DNA of 64,000 bases, taken from Nocardioides humilatus (GTDB lineage: Bacteria > Actinomycetota > Actinomycetes > Propionibacteriales > Nocardioidaceae). Where the stretch lies: NCBI RefSeq assembly GCF_008373755.1, contig NZ_VUJV01000001.1, positions 310,001 to 374,000 of the forward strand. The letters are read 5' to 3'. A model generated the notes under the pieces. That model did no database searches. It saw only the letters and a list, made by a program, of their open reading frames with translations, and had not been told where the DNA came from. Below, piece after piece: positions 16,342-24,524 of the stretch (its first letter is position 1; every line of letters starts with the position of its first letter). A program made the position numbers and the translations under genes.

Positions 16342-18858
16342 ATGCGCTACGCCGACCCGAACCTGTGCCCGGACTGCCGCTCCGAGCTCCCGCCGGGTGT
16401 GCCCTCGTGCCCGACCTGCAACCTGCCCGTGCGCCACGCACTCGCCGTCGAGCTCTACTCGACGCTGCGGCGGGCCGACGTCCTCGTCGAGCAGCTCCGG
16501 GTGTTCGCGGTGCCGGCTCCGGCGCCGGTGGTTTCGAGGCTCGCTGACGCTCGCACCTCAACCAGCGGCGGGCTCGCTGACGCTCGCACCTCAACCAACG
16601 GCGGCACCCCGCCGCCTCCCCCGCCCCCGCCGGCCGCGCCGCTTGCCCCACAGCCGGTCGCCCCGCAACCCGTCCCGGCCCGGACCGGGATGGGCCTGGC
16701 CGTCGTACCGAAGATCCTGCTCGGGCTCGGCGCGCTCTGCCTGCTCGTGGCGGCGATCGTCTTCCTCGCCGTGTCGTGGTCGGTGCTCGGCGTCGGCGGT
16801 CGTACGGCGGTCCTCCTCACGCTCACCGCCGCCGCGGCGGGGTCGTCGATCCTGCTCAACCGGTTCGAGCTCCGCATCGCGGGCGAGTCGATGAGCGTCG
16901 TCGCCCTCGGCATGCTCGGCCTCGACGTCCTCGGCGCACACGCGGCCGGCTGGTTCGGCGACTCCTCCGACGGCTGGGCGGTCGCCACGACCGGCGCCGT
17001 GATGGCCCTCGGCGGCACCGGCATGGCCCTGCCCCGCTTCGGCACCGGCCCCCGACTCGTCGCACCGCAGGTGTTCGTGGGCGTCGGCTACTTCCTCGGC
17101 TGGAGCGGCCTGCTCGCCGCGACCGAGCACGACCTCGTCGTCGGCCACCTGCTCGTGGTGCTCGGCGCCGCAGTGACCTGGCTGTCGCGCGACGCTCTGC
17201 CCGTCCGCGCGTGGAGCGTCGGCCTCGCCACCGCGGTCGTCTGGGGCTCGACCGCCCTCCTCGGCCTCGGCTACGGCCTCGGCGATCCCACGATCCACGG
17301 CGCGTGGGTCGACGGCGCCGGCTGGTCGCTGCTCGCCTCCGCCGCCCTCGGCCTCGCTCCCGGCCTGATCACCAAGAAGCGCGACCTGACAGTGGGCGGC
17401 GCCTCGATCGGCGCACTCCTCGTCACCACCGCGCTGGTGATGCCCGGCCTCGACGAGCCAGCCGGGACCTCGGGCGCCGTGGTCCTCGCCGCGACGGCGG
17501 CGTGGGTCGCCGCGTTCCGCCTCCTCCCCGCGACGATCCGCGCCGCTGCCCTCGCCCCTGCGGCCATCGGCTCCCTCGTCCTGCTCGCTCTCGACGCCGT
17601 CACGACGACGGTCGGACTCTTCCGGATCGGGGACCTCGGTTCGGACCGGTCCTTCCAGGTCGTGCTGCAGCACCCCGACCCGGTGACCGAGCCGCTCCTG
17701 GCCGTGCCCTCCGCGCTGGTGCCCCTCGCCCTGATGGCGTTGCTCGCCGCTCGCGGTGGCCCCGTCGGCCGCGGCTGGTGGCAGGCGGGCGTGGTCGTGG
17801 GCGGGGTCGCGGCGGCGGTCACCCTCGCGTCGTACGACGTCGCGCTGGTCCTCGTCGTCGGCACCCTGTGCGTCGTGGCGGTGGCCGGCCTGCTGCTGGG
17901 CCTGCGCGACCAGGGTGGGCGTCAGACCGCGCTCGGCACGACCGCCCTCGTCCTCAGCGGCTTCGCCGTGGCGCTGGCCCTCCCCAGCACGTCGGTCGTC
18001 GTGGTCGCTGCCGGCACCGTCGTCGCTCTGGCGCTGCTCTCCCACCTCGTGGGCCGGACCGCCGAGCTCCGCGCGATCGGCGCGATCGCCCTCTCCCCCG
18101 GCCTCGCTGCGCTGGTGTGGTCGGCCGGCCTCACCCTCGACGTCGACCCGACCTGGCTCGGTGCGCCCCTCCTGCTGCTCCTCGGCGTGGTCGCCATCGC
18201 CCGGCCCCGGCTCGAGGTCGAGATCCCGGCCGCGCTGGTCGCTCTGGTCGCCGTACCTCCGGCGATCTACCCGGCCACCGACGCCGCCGGTTCGCTCGCT
18301 CTCCACCTGGTGCTGCTGGGGGCGCTGCTGTCGGCGTCCGCACTGATCCACGAGTCGCGGCGCGGGCTGGTCTGGGCGGCCGTCTCGGCCTTTACGCTCG
18401 CCTCCTGGGTGTGGTTCGGCGACCAGGACGTGACGGCTCCGGAGCCCTACGTCCTCCCGATCGCGGTCGCGCTGACGGTCATCGGTCTCCTGCACCTGCG
18501 ACGCCACCCCGACAGCGGCACCGAGGTCGCGCTGCTGCCCGGGTTGCTGCTCGGCACGGTCCCATCCCTGATCTGGGTGCTCGGCGACCCGCTGTCGATC
18601 CGCGCCCTCGCGCTCGGCGCCGCGTGTCTCGTCCTCACGATCCTCGGCGCGACGCTGCGCTGGAGCGCGCCCCTGATGGTCGGATCGGTGGTCGGCGCGA
18701 TCGTCGTACTGCGGGAGATCGGGCCCTACGCGAGCGACGTCCCGCAGTGGGTCTGGATCGGCCTGGCAGGTGCCCTGCTGACCACGATCGGCATCACGTG
18801 GGAGCGCCGGCTGCTGGAGATCCGCAACGCCGTCGGCCTGCTCGGGCGGCTCCGCTGA
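16342..18858 (+). CDS. Large polytopic membrane protein with N-terminal zinc ribbon (SCO7613-like)
   Basis: 838 residues. The first 30 residues form a zinc ribbon (CPDCRSELPP, then CPTCNLPV), followed by a helical stretch, a low-complexity linker (about 65-115, including a run of nine prolines) and then roughly 20 or more predicted membrane helices to the end. The domain order matches a family in Streptomyces and relatives named after SCO7613; its function is unknown. ATG 16342 is chosen because AGGAG lies 9 nt upstream; ATG 16333 is in frame but abuts that motif. The linker contains an in-frame copy of a dispersed repeat. It is divergent from the acyltransferase and followed 35 bp later by tpx. 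Confidence 0.78.
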   Translation: MRYADPNLCPDCRSELPPGVPSCPTCNLPVRHALAVELYSTLRRADVLVEQLRVFAVPAPAPVVSRLADARTSTSGGLADARTSTNGGTPPPPPPPPAAPLAPQPVAPQPVPARTGMGLAVVPKILLGLGALCLLVAAIVFLAVSWSVLGVGGRTAVLLTLTAAAAGSSILLNRFELRIAGESMSVVALGMLGLDVLGAHAAGWFGDSSDGWAVATTGAVMALGGTGMALPRFGTGPRLVAPQVFVGVGYFLGWSGLLAATEHDLVVGHLLVVLGAAVTWLSRDALPVRAWSVGLATAVVWGSTALLGLGYGLGDPTIHGAWVDGAGWSLLASAALGLAPGLITKKRDLTVGGASIGALLVTTALVMPGLDEPAGTSGAVVLAATAAWVAAFRLLPATIRAAALAPAAIGSLVLLALDAVTTTVGLFRIGDLGSDRSFQVVLQHPDPVTEPLLAVPSALVPLALMALLAARGGPVGRGWWQAGVVVGGVAAAVTLASYDVALVLVVGTLCVVAVAGLLLGLRDQGGRQTALGTTALVLSGFAVALALPSTSVVVVAAGTVVALALLSHLVGRTAELRAIGAIALSPGLAALVWSAGLTLDVDPTWLGAPLLLLLGVVAIARPRLEVEIPAALVALVAVPPAIYPATDAAGSLALHLVLLGALLSASALIHESRRGLVWAAVSAFTLASWVWFGDQDVTAPEPYVLPIAVALTVIGLLHLRRHPDSGTEVALLPGLLLGTVPSLIWVLGDPLSIRALALGAACLVLTILGATLRWSAPLMVGSVVGAIVVLREIGPYASDVPQWVWIGLAGALLTTIGITWERRLLEIRNAVGLLGRLR
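16530..16603. repeat. Dispersed REP-like element captured in a coding linker, with a 33-bp tandem copy
   Basis: GGTTTCGAGG at 16530-16539 and CCTCAACCAGCGG at 16556-16568 are the two ends, in inverted orientation, of the element seen intergenically at 22227-22278. The inner part is then repeated with a 33-bp period (16538-16570 and 16571-16603), keeping the frame and encoding LADARTST twice. Confidence 0.7.
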
Positions 18859-18893
18859 CCGAGCGCGTGGGTCGACCTGCTAGAAAAGCCGAC

Positions 18894-19385
18894 ATGGCTA
18901 CCACTGCACTCGGCGGCAACCCCGTCAACACCGTCGGCGAGCTCCCCGCGGTCGGCTCCGCCGCCCCGGCCTTCGAGCTGGTCGGCAACGACTTCGCCCC
19001 GGTCACTCTTCCGACCGGCACGCGCGTGATCCTCAACATCTTCCCCGCGATCTCGACCGGCATCTGCTCGGCCAGCGTGCGGAAGTTCAACGAGCTCGCC
19101 GCCGGCCTCGACAACGCCACGGTCATCTGCGTCTCCAACGACCTGCCGTTCGCTCTCGCCGCCTTCTGCGGCGCCGAGGGCATCGAGAACGTCACGATGG
19201 GCTCGGGCTTCCGCTCGACCTTCGGCGACGACTACGGCGTGAAGATGGCCGACGGCAAGTGGGCCGGTCTGCTCGGCCGCTCGATCGTCGTCGTCGGCGA
19301 GGACGGCAACGTCATCTACACCCAGCTCACCGCCAACATCGGCGAGGAGCCCGACTACGACGCGGCGATCGCCGCCCTCGGCTGA
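18894..19385 (+). CDS. tpx: Thiol peroxidase (Tpx-type peroxiredoxin)
   Basis: 163 residues. The atypical 2-Cys peroxiredoxin pattern is present: peroxidatic Cys58 in STGICSASVRKFN and resolving Cys92 in SNDLPFALAAFCGAEG. The enzyme reduces hydrogen peroxide and organic hydroperoxides in the cytosol using thioredoxin-like donors. The family usually has DTxVC at the active site; here it reads STGIC, but the essential Thr and Cys are kept. TAGAAA lies 7 nt before ATG 18894, consistent with a leaderless message. It converges with the alkyltransferase-like gene with a 4-bp gap. Confidence 0.93.
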   Translation: MATTALGGNPVNTVGELPAVGSAAPAFELVGNDFAPVTLPTGTRVILNIFPAISTGICSASVRKFNELAAGLDNATVICVSNDLPFALAAFCGAEGIENVTMGSGFRSTFGDDYGVKMADGKWAGLLGRSIVVVGEDGNVIYTQLTANIGEEPDYDAAIAALG

Positions 19386-19389
19386 CCGA

Positions 19390-19704
19390 TCAGTCGTCCG
19401 GCTCGGCCGGGTCCCAGAATGCTTCGCGCATCTGGACCCGGCCGTTGCTGTTGTACGGCGTGCCCTCGTCGTCGTAGTGCGCCGTCGCCCGCCCGTCGTG
19501 GCTGGGCGGCAACGAACCGTCGGCGCGCACGACCCGCCACCAGGGCACCGGTCCGCCGTGGTGGGCCATCACCGACCCGACCTGGCGCGGTCCGCCGCCG
19601 ATGACCGCCGCGATGGCGCCGTAGGTCGACACCCGGCCCGGCGGGATCTGCTCCACGCAGGCGAGCACCCGCTCGACGTACTCCTCGGCGTCCACGGCAG
19701 ACAT
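19390..19704 (-). CDS. Alkyltransferase-like protein (ATL), MGMT-related
   Basis: 104 residues from ATG 19704. It matches the DNA-binding domain of O6-alkylguanine-DNA alkyltransferase (IPPGRVSTYGAIA, then GGPRQVGSVMAHH), but the acceptor Cys of the PCHR motif is replaced by Trp55 in PWWRVV, the hallmark of ATL proteins. These cannot remove the alkyl group; they bind O6-alkylguanine and hand it to nucleotide excision repair. A longer in-frame reading from 19827 has no homologous N-terminus and crosses a hairpin. The position near moeZ and adnA agrees with the M. tuberculosis order (Rv3204). Confidence 0.92.
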   Translation of the reverse strand: MSAVDAEEYVERVLACVEQIPPGRVSTYGAIAAVIGGGPRQVGSVMAHHGGPVPWWRVVRADGSLPPSHDGRATAHYDDEGTPYNSNGRVQMREAFWDPAEPDD

Positions 19705-19741
19705 CGTGCCGTGTCCCGCCGACCTCCCCGAAAAGCGCCGA

Positions 19742-19768
19742 GGACCCCATCGCCAGGCGACGGGGCCC
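19742..19768 (-). terminator. GC-rich hairpin downstream of moeZ
   Basis: Thirteen-base arms at 19742-19754 and 19756-19768. On the minus strand all positions pair if two G-U wobbles are allowed, whereas plus-strand RNA would have two A-C mismatches, so it belongs to a minus-strand transcript. TTTT follows about 7 nt later. It lies about 130 bp after the moeZ stop and could end that transcript. Confidence 0.55.
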
Positions 19769-19897
19769 TCAGGTGCTCCCTCGGTGCGTAAACGCCCTAA
19801 GAAATCGAGGTGCGGTCTCGGGGACACGAGAAACCACAGTCACCAGGCCCAACGAAGGCCCAGCGATCGGGTTACGCGTGTGACGCGCGGGATTCGA

Positions 19898-21106
19898 TCA
19901 GTACGCCGGCTGGCTGGGGTCGATCTGGTTGACCCACGCCACGACGCCACCACCGACGTGGACGGCGTCGGCGTAACCGGCACCCTTCACGACGGCCAGC
20001 GTCTCGGCCGAGCGGACACCGGTCTTGCAATACATGACGACCTGCTTGCCCTCGTCGACCCCGGGGAGCTTCTCCAAGGCGGACCCGTTGAGGAACTCCG
20101 CCTTCGGGATCAGGACCGAACCCGGGACCTTGTTGATCTCGTATTCCACCGGCTCGCGGACGTCGACCAGGACGAAGTCGCGGGTGCCTTCCTCGCGCTC
20201 CTTGAGCATGTGCTCGAGCGTGGAGACCGAGATCGTCGAGTCGGCTGCCGCGTCGGCCGCCTCCTCGGAGATCGCGCCGCAGAAGTAGTCGTAGTCGATG
20301 AGGCCGGTGACCGACGGGTTCTCGCCGCAGAGCGCGCAGTTGGGGTCCTTGCGGACCTTCAGCTTGCGGTACTCCATCTCGAGCGCATCGTAGATCATCA
20401 GCTTGCCGATGATCGGCTCACCGATGCCGGCGAGCAGCTTGATGGCCTCGTTGACCTGGATCGAGCCGATGCTCGCGCACAGCACGCCCAGCACGCCGCC
20501 CTCGGCGCAGCTCGGGACCATGCCCGGCGGCGGCGGCTCGGGGTAGAGGCAGCGGTAGCAGGGCGCGTCGTCGGCCATGCTCGGTGCGAACACGCTGGCC
20601 TGACCGTCGAAGCGGTAGATCGAGCCCCACACGTAGGGGATCTTCAAGAAGTAGGCCGCGTCGTTGACCATGTAGCGGGTCGCGAAGTTGTCGGTGCCGT
20701 CGACGATCAGGTCGTAACCACGGAAGACCTCGAACACGTTGTCGTTGTCGAGGCGCTCCTCGTGGAGGATCACGTTGACGTAGGGGTTGATCTCGGCGAT
20801 CGACTCCTTGGCCGACAGGCCCTTCGGCTTGTCGATGTCGCTGACGCCGTGGATCACCTGGCGCTGCAGGTTGGACTCGTCGACGGTGTCGAACTCGGCG
20901 ATGCCCAGCGTGCCGACGCCGGCCGCGGCCAGGTAGAGCAGCGCGGGGCTGCCGAGGCCGCCCGCGCCGATCACCAGGACCTTGGCGTTCTTCAGCCGCT
21001 TCTGCCCCGACATGCCCACGTCGGGGATGATCAGGTGGCGGCTGTAGCGACGGACCTCGTCGATGGTCAGCTCGTCGGCCGGCTCGACCAGCGGCGGAAA
21101 GCTCAC
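19898..21106 (-). CDS. moeZ: Adenylyltransferase/sulfurtransferase MoeZ
   Basis: 402 residues. The ThiF/MoeB-type domain has the nucleotide loop GAGGLG (47-52), NLQRQVIHG and DGTDNFATRY, with two zinc-ligand pairs (CYRC and CALC). A C-terminal rhodanese domain has the persulfide Cys360 in YCKTGVRS. MoeZ activates C-terminal Gly-Gly sulfur-carrier proteins for molybdopterin and other sulfur pathways and transfers sulfur to them. GTG 21106 is chosen because AGGAG lies 7 nt upstream and VSFPPLVEP aligns with the M. tuberculosis start; the reading from 21199 adds an unrelated 31 residues. A TTGACA hexamer lies upstream at 21194-21199 on the minus strand. Confidence 0.93.
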   Translation of the reverse strand: MSFPPLVEPADELTIDEVRRYSRHLIIPDVGMSGQKRLKNAKVLVIGAGGLGSPALLYLAAAGVGTLGIAEFDTVDESNLQRQVIHGVSDIDKPKGLSAKESIAEINPYVNVILHEERLDNDNVFEVFRGYDLIVDGTDNFATRYMVNDAAYFLKIPYVWGSIYRFDGQASVFAPSMADDAPCYRCLYPEPPPPGMVPSCAEGGVLGVLCASIGSIQVNEAIKLLAGIGEPIIGKLMIYDALEMEYRKLKVRKDPNCALCGENPSVTGLIDYDYFCGAISEEAADAAADSTISVSTLEHMLKEREEGTRDFVLVDVREPVEYEINKVPGSVLIPKAEFLNGSALEKLPGVDEGKQVVMYCKTGVRSAETLAVVKGAGYADAVHVGGGVVAWVNQIDPSQPAY

Positions 21107-21193
21107 AGGATGCTCCTCGTCGGATGTTGCGGGTGCCGCTTTTCGCGGCGGTCTGGGCCTAACAGCAGCACCAGCGCTCGTGTTCCCCTCAAT

Positions 21194-21199
21194 TGTCAA
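21194..21199 (-). promoter_or_regulatory. Possible -35 (TTGACA) of moeZ
   Basis: A perfect TTGACA on the minus strand about 90 bp before the moeZ GTG. The hexamer 17 nt downstream (CGCTGG) is a poor -10, so the assignment is tentative. Confidence 0.3.
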
Positions 21200-21281
21200 T
21201 GGTCCCCGCCCGCTCCAAGCCGCCCCGACACGTCCCGCGATCCGGACCCGGGGCGTCCGCGCCCCGATGGCTACTCGGGAG

Positions 21282-21293
21282 TAGGCTCGGCGT
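21282..21293 (+). promoter_or_regulatory. Leaderless -10 of the TetR gene (TAGGCT-N6-GTG)
   Basis: TAGGCT at 21282-21287 and six bases before GTG 21294, the same arrangement as nudC on the other strand. Confidence 0.55.
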
Positions 21294-21929
21294 GTGGTCA
21301 GCCGGTCGTACGACGTCGAGGATCCCCGCCGCCCCCGCGGGATCCGGTTGCCGCGCCGTGAGCGGCGCGCTCAGCTGCTCTCCTCCGCCCTCGAGGTCTT
21401 CGTCGCGCAGGGCTACCACGCCGCCGCGATGGACGACATCGCCGAGCGGGCAGGCGTGTCGAAGCCGGTTCTCTACCAACACTTCCCGGGCAAGCTCGAG
21501 CTCTACCTCGCGCTCCTCGACCGGGCGTGCGACGAGATCATCGCCAACTGCCGCGCCGCGCTGGAGTCGACCCACGACAACAAGCAGCGCGTCGAGGCGA
21601 CCATGGACGCCTTCTTCGGCTACGTCGCCCATGACGCCGGTGCGTTCCGCCTGGTCTTCGAGTCCGACCTCACCAGCGAGCCCGCCGTCCGCGACCACGT
21701 CGACCGGGTGACCAACGAGTGCGCCTCCCTGATCACCGAGGTGATCCGCGAGGACACCGGTCTCCCCGAGCCCGCTTCGCGGCTGCTCGCCGTGTCCCTG
21801 GTCGGCATCGGCCAGGTCAGCGCGCGCTACTGGCTGACCGATGACGGCGGCCTCTCCCGGGAGCAGGCCGTCCAGCTCGTCTCGGGCCTGGCCTGGCGCG
21901 GCATCCGGGGCTACCCCCTCACCGACTAG
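21294..21929 (+). CDS. TetR/AcrR-family transcriptional regulator
   Basis: 211 residues. The N-terminal helix-turn-helix (about 24-70) contains LLSSALEVFVAQGYHAAAMDDIAERAG split over the usual three helices and the family block VSKPVLYQHFPGKLELY. The C-terminal half is all helical and ligand-binding in type. It is most similar in context to M. tuberculosis Rv3208, which lies next to moeZ and the DUF3107 gene, as here. The GTG start follows TAGGCT by 6 nt. The target operator and ligand are unknown; it is divergent from moeZ and could control either moeZ or itself. Confidence 0.9.
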   Translation: MVSRSYDVEDPRRPRGIRLPRRERRAQLLSSALEVFVAQGYHAAAMDDIAERAGVSKPVLYQHFPGKLELYLALLDRACDEIIANCRAALESTHDNKQRVEATMDAFFGYVAHDAGAFRLVFESDLTSEPAVRDHVDRVTNECASLITEVIREDTGLPEPASRLLAVSLVGIGQVSARYWLTDDGGLSREQAVQLVSGLAWRGIRGYPLTD

Positions 21930-21980
21930 GCTCGAGGGATCACGGCAGTCTCTGCCGCGCACGAACAGAAGGAGAGGGCC

Positions 21981-22202
21981 GTGGAGGTCAAGATCGGCGT
22001 GCAGTACGCCGCCCGCGAGCTGGTCGTCGAGACCGACGAGTCCAGCGACGCGATCGAGAAGCTCGTGACCGACGCGCTCACCAACGGAGGCGCTCTCATC
22101 CTCACCGACAACAAGGGCCAGCGCACGGTGGTCCCCGCTGACAAGCTCGCCTACGTCCACATCGGGCGCAGCGTGGCCGGCCAGGTGGGCTTCCGCTCGT
22201 AA
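21981..22202 (+). CDS. DUF3107 family protein
   Basis: 73 residues, GTG start with a good AAGGAG 7 nt upstream. The sequence starts VEVKIGVQYAARELVVE and ends AYVHIGRSVAGQVGF, closely following the small actinobacterial DUF3107 proteins (M. tuberculosis Rv3208A, TB9.4). No catalytic motif is visible. It follows the TetR gene by 51 bp; a TAGGCT motif at 21926-21933 overlaps the end of tetR and could provide its own promoter. Function unknown. Confidence 0.9.
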   Translation: MEVKIGVQYAARELVVETDESSDAIEKLVTDALTNGGALILTDNKGQRTVVPADKLAYVHIGRSVAGQVGFRS

Positions 22203-22226
22203 GCGGAGCGCACGAGCGGAAGAAGT

Positions 22227-22278
22227 CCGCTGGTTGAGGTGCCGACACCGCGCGCCAGCGCGGGGTCGCCTCGAAACC
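22227..22278. repeat. REP-like intergenic element
   Basis: Begins CCGCTGGTTGAGGTGC and ends CCTCGAAACC, with an internal GC-rich hairpin (CACCGCGCG facing CGCGGGGTC). Its ends match, in reverse orientation, the element inside the gene at 16342. It lies between DUF3107 and the PP2C gene. Confidence 0.65.
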
Positions 22279-22381
22279 CGCTCCTAGGGAACTCCTCCCC
22301 TCCTCCCAGCCGTTGTTCAGGAAACGTGGGCAACGTCCGGACAACGCCGTCGGGACGATGGCCTGTGAAGGGGTGTGGGAG

Positions 22382-23191
22382 ATGTTGCAGTTCCGCTTCG
22401 CCGCTGAGAGCGACACAGGTCGCTTTCGCGGCAACAACGAGGACGCCGGCTTCGCGGGTCCCTACCTGCTCTGCGTGGCCGACGGGGTCGGCGGCGCAGC
22501 CGCGGGTGAGGTCGCATCGGCCACGGCGTCGTACGTCGTCAGCGCGCGAGCGCTCGCCCACCCCGGGTTCGACCCGATGCGGCTGCTGGAGACGGCGGCC
22601 GAGGAGGCCCACCACCAGCTCATGAGCGGTGTCGACGCCGACGCCCGCAGGCTCGGGATGGCGACGACCCTGACCGCGATCCTGACCGACGGTGAGCGCA
22701 CCGCCCTCGCCCACCTGGGTGACTCGCGGGCCTACCTGCTGCGCGACGGCGACCTCACCCGGCTGAGCCACGACCAGACCATGGTCCAGGCCGCGATCGA
22801 CGCCGGTCGGATGACGCCCGCCGAGGCGGAGGCCTCGCCCTACCGGAGCGTCGTGCTGCAGGCCCTCGACGCGACGAGCACCCCTCAGCCCGACCTGTTG
22901 TGGCTCGACCTGCGGCCCGGCGACCGGCTGATGCTCTGCAGCGACGGCGTCACTGACGTGCTCCCTGACGCACTCCTCGCCCAGCTCCTGGCCATCCCCT
23001 CGCGCAAGTTCGCGACCGCCAACCTGGTGCGGTCGGCGCTCGACGCCGGCAGCCGCGACAACGTCACCGCGATCGTCGCCGACGTGGTCGACGAGGCGGG
23101 CGTGGTCGGCAACGGCGCGGTCCTCGGAGCCTCGGCCGATCCGAGCAACATCGTCGACCCCACCGCGGTCCGTCCCCTCCGATCGGCCTGA
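22382..23191 (+). CDS. PP2C-family serine/threonine phosphatase
   Basis: 269 residues from ATG 22382. The metal-binding motifs of PPM phosphatases are all present: RGNNEDAGF near the start, VADGVGG, AHLGDSRAYLL, LCSDGVTD and SRDNVTAIV. It is a soluble, single-domain enzyme, unlike PstP of mycobacteria, which has a membrane anchor. Longer in-frame starts (22313, 22358) exist, but the ATG at 22382 is where homology starts and GGAG abuts it; AAGGGG lies about 8 nt upstream. No Ser/Thr kinase gene is in the window, so its substrate is unknown. The last codons and stop are duplicated just downstream. Confidence 0.9.
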   Translation: MLQFRFAAESDTGRFRGNNEDAGFAGPYLLCVADGVGGAAAGEVASATASYVVSARALAHPGFDPMRLLETAAEEAHHQLMSGVDADARRLGMATTLTAILTDGERTALAHLGDSRAYLLRDGDLTRLSHDQTMVQAAIDAGRMTPAEAEASPYRSVVLQALDATSTPQPDLLWLDLRPGDRLMLCSDGVTDVLPDALLAQLLAIPSRKFATANLVRSALDAGSRDNVTAIVADVVDEAGVVGNGAVLGASADPSNIVDPTAVRPLRSA

Positions 23192-23227
23192 CCCCGGTAG
23201 CGGTCCGCCCCTCCGATCGGCCTGACC
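23165..23227 (+). repeat. Direct duplication of the PP2C gene 3' end
   Basis: The 29 bases at 23165-23193, covering the last codons and stop of the phosphatase, recur at 23200-23227 with one base missing. The second copy is after the stop codon and not translated. Confidence 0.8.
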
Positions 23228-23265
23228 TGGGCCGAAACCCTGGCGCGGGTGTCCCACCACGGTCC

Positions 23266-23277
23266 TATGCTGGAGGT
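23266..23277 (+). promoter_or_regulatory. Leaderless -10 (TATGCT-N6-ATG)
   Basis: TATGCT at 23266-23271 with GGAGGT between it and ATG 23278. The GGAGGT is too close to the ATG to serve as a Shine-Dalgarno. Confidence 0.5.
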
Positions 23278-23616
23278 ATGGACACTCCGTCGTACGAGTA
23301 CGCGCGCCTTTGGCTGCCGCTCTACGACAACAACACGCTCTCGGTCGTGCGGCCGGTCTACCTCATCGAGGCGGCCGACGGGTTCGAGGGCATCGTCGCG
23401 GAGAAGAACACCACACTGATCGGTGTCCTCAACGAGTTCGGCCGCGAAGGCTGGCGCATCGACATGACCCCGATCCGGGTTGCCGCGCCCTCCCCCGAGT
23501 TCCAGCTCCTCATCGACGCCACGCTCGACGAGGTCGACGGCGGCTCCCTGAGCGACGCCGACTCCGGCGCCGTCAGCGAGTTCGACGTCTACGGCATGCG
23601 CCGCGAGATCGCCTGA
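23278..23616 (+). CDS. Conserved small actinobacterial protein of unknown function
   Basis: 112 residues, no signal peptide and no membrane helix. It begins with an aromatic-rich strand (YEYARLWLPLYDN) and contains LIGVLNEFGREGWRID, which resembles the LN-x-GxEGW core of DUF4177-type proteins, suggesting a small alpha/beta fold. The C-terminal third is acidic. I do not recognise a function. The start is fixed by the TATGCT hexamer 6 nt upstream. It converges with the LigD-type polymerase gene with a 2-bp gap. Confidence 0.75.
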   Translation: MDTPSYEYARLWLPLYDNNTLSVVRPVYLIEAADGFEGIVAEKNTTLIGVLNEFGREGWRIDMTPIRVAAPSPEFQLLIDATLDEVDGGSLSDADSGAVSEFDVYGMRREIA

Positions 23617-23618
23617 CC

Positions 23619-24524
23619 TCAGCCGGGCTCGATGGCGAAGAGGTCGCCGTACTCATCGACCCGCGCGAGCACCTCGGCCATGGAGAACTGGTCGAGCCCC
23701 AGTTCGTCCTCGGCGCCCGCCTCGACCTCTGCCCAGGTGATCGGGGTGGCCACGGTGGGACGGTCGCGCCCGCGCAGCGAGTACGGCGAGATGGTCGTCT
23801 TCGAGCCGGCGTTCTGCGACCAGTCGAAGAACACCTTGCCCTTGCGACGTGCCTTGGTCATCGTCGCGGTGATCAGCGCGCCGTGCTCGGCCGCGAGTTC
23901 GTCGGCGACCTCCTTCGCGACCCCGCTGACCTCGTCGGAGGGCAGGTAGGACGAGAGGTCGGCGTAGAGGTGGAGGCCCTTGCTCCCGCTCGTGACGGGT
24001 CGGGCGTCCAGACCACGCGACGCGAGCACGTCGCGCGCCAGGAGGGCCGCCTGACAGCACTCGTGCAGTCCCGCGGGCTCGCCGGGGTCGAGGTCGACGA
24101 CCAGCCGGTCGGCCCCCAGCGGCTCGTCGGAGGCGTCGACCGTCCACTGGTGCACGTGCAGCTCGAGGGCAGCGAGGTTGACCATCCACATCAGCGTCGC
24201 GAGGTCCTCGACGATCGGGAAGACGAGGGTGTCGCCGTGGCGACTGGTGCCGCGCGAGCCCGTCGTCGGCACCTCGGCGGTGCGGACCCACGAGGGGGTG
24301 CCGGGCGGCACGTTCTTCTCGAAGAAGCTCATCGTCTGCACGCCGTGCGGCCAGCGGATCCGGGTGACGGGTCGGCCCGCGAGGTGCGGCAGCAGGACGG
24401 GCGCGATGCGGGCGTAGTAGTCGAGCACCTCGCCCTTGGTGGTGCCGGTGGCCGGGTAGAGCACCTTCTCCAGGTTGCTCAGCTTGAGGGTGCGCCCCTC
24501 GACGTCGACGTGGACCTCACTCAT
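23619..24524 (-). CDS. LigD-type polymerase/primase domain protein (NHEJ)
   Basis: 301 residues, a stand-alone polymerase domain. The archaeo-eukaryotic primase catalytic residues are present in VVDLDPGEP (two Asp), SGSKGLHLY and FFDWSQN (third Asp). In LigD this domain fills in and extends ends during non-homologous end joining, preferring ribonucleotides. Here it is a separate protein whose ATG overlaps the end of the ligase gene as ATGA. Neighbouring ku and ligase genes support the end-joining role. The LigD phosphoesterase (nuclease) domain is not found in any of the three genes. Confidence 0.93.
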   Translation of the reverse strand: MSEVHVDVEGRTLKLSNLEKVLYPATGTTKGEVLDYYARIAPVLLPHLAGRPVTRIRWPHGVQTMSFFEKNVPPGTPSWVRTAEVPTTGSRGTSRHGDTLVFPIVEDLATLMWMVNLAALELHVHQWTVDASDEPLGADRLVVDLDPGEPAGLHECCQAALLARDVLASRGLDARPVTSGSKGLHLYADLSSYLPSDEVSGVAKEVADELAAEHGALITATMTKARRKGKVFFDWSQNAGSKTTISPYSLRGRDRPTVATPITWAEVEAGAEDELGLDQFSMAEVLARVDEYGDLFAIEPG

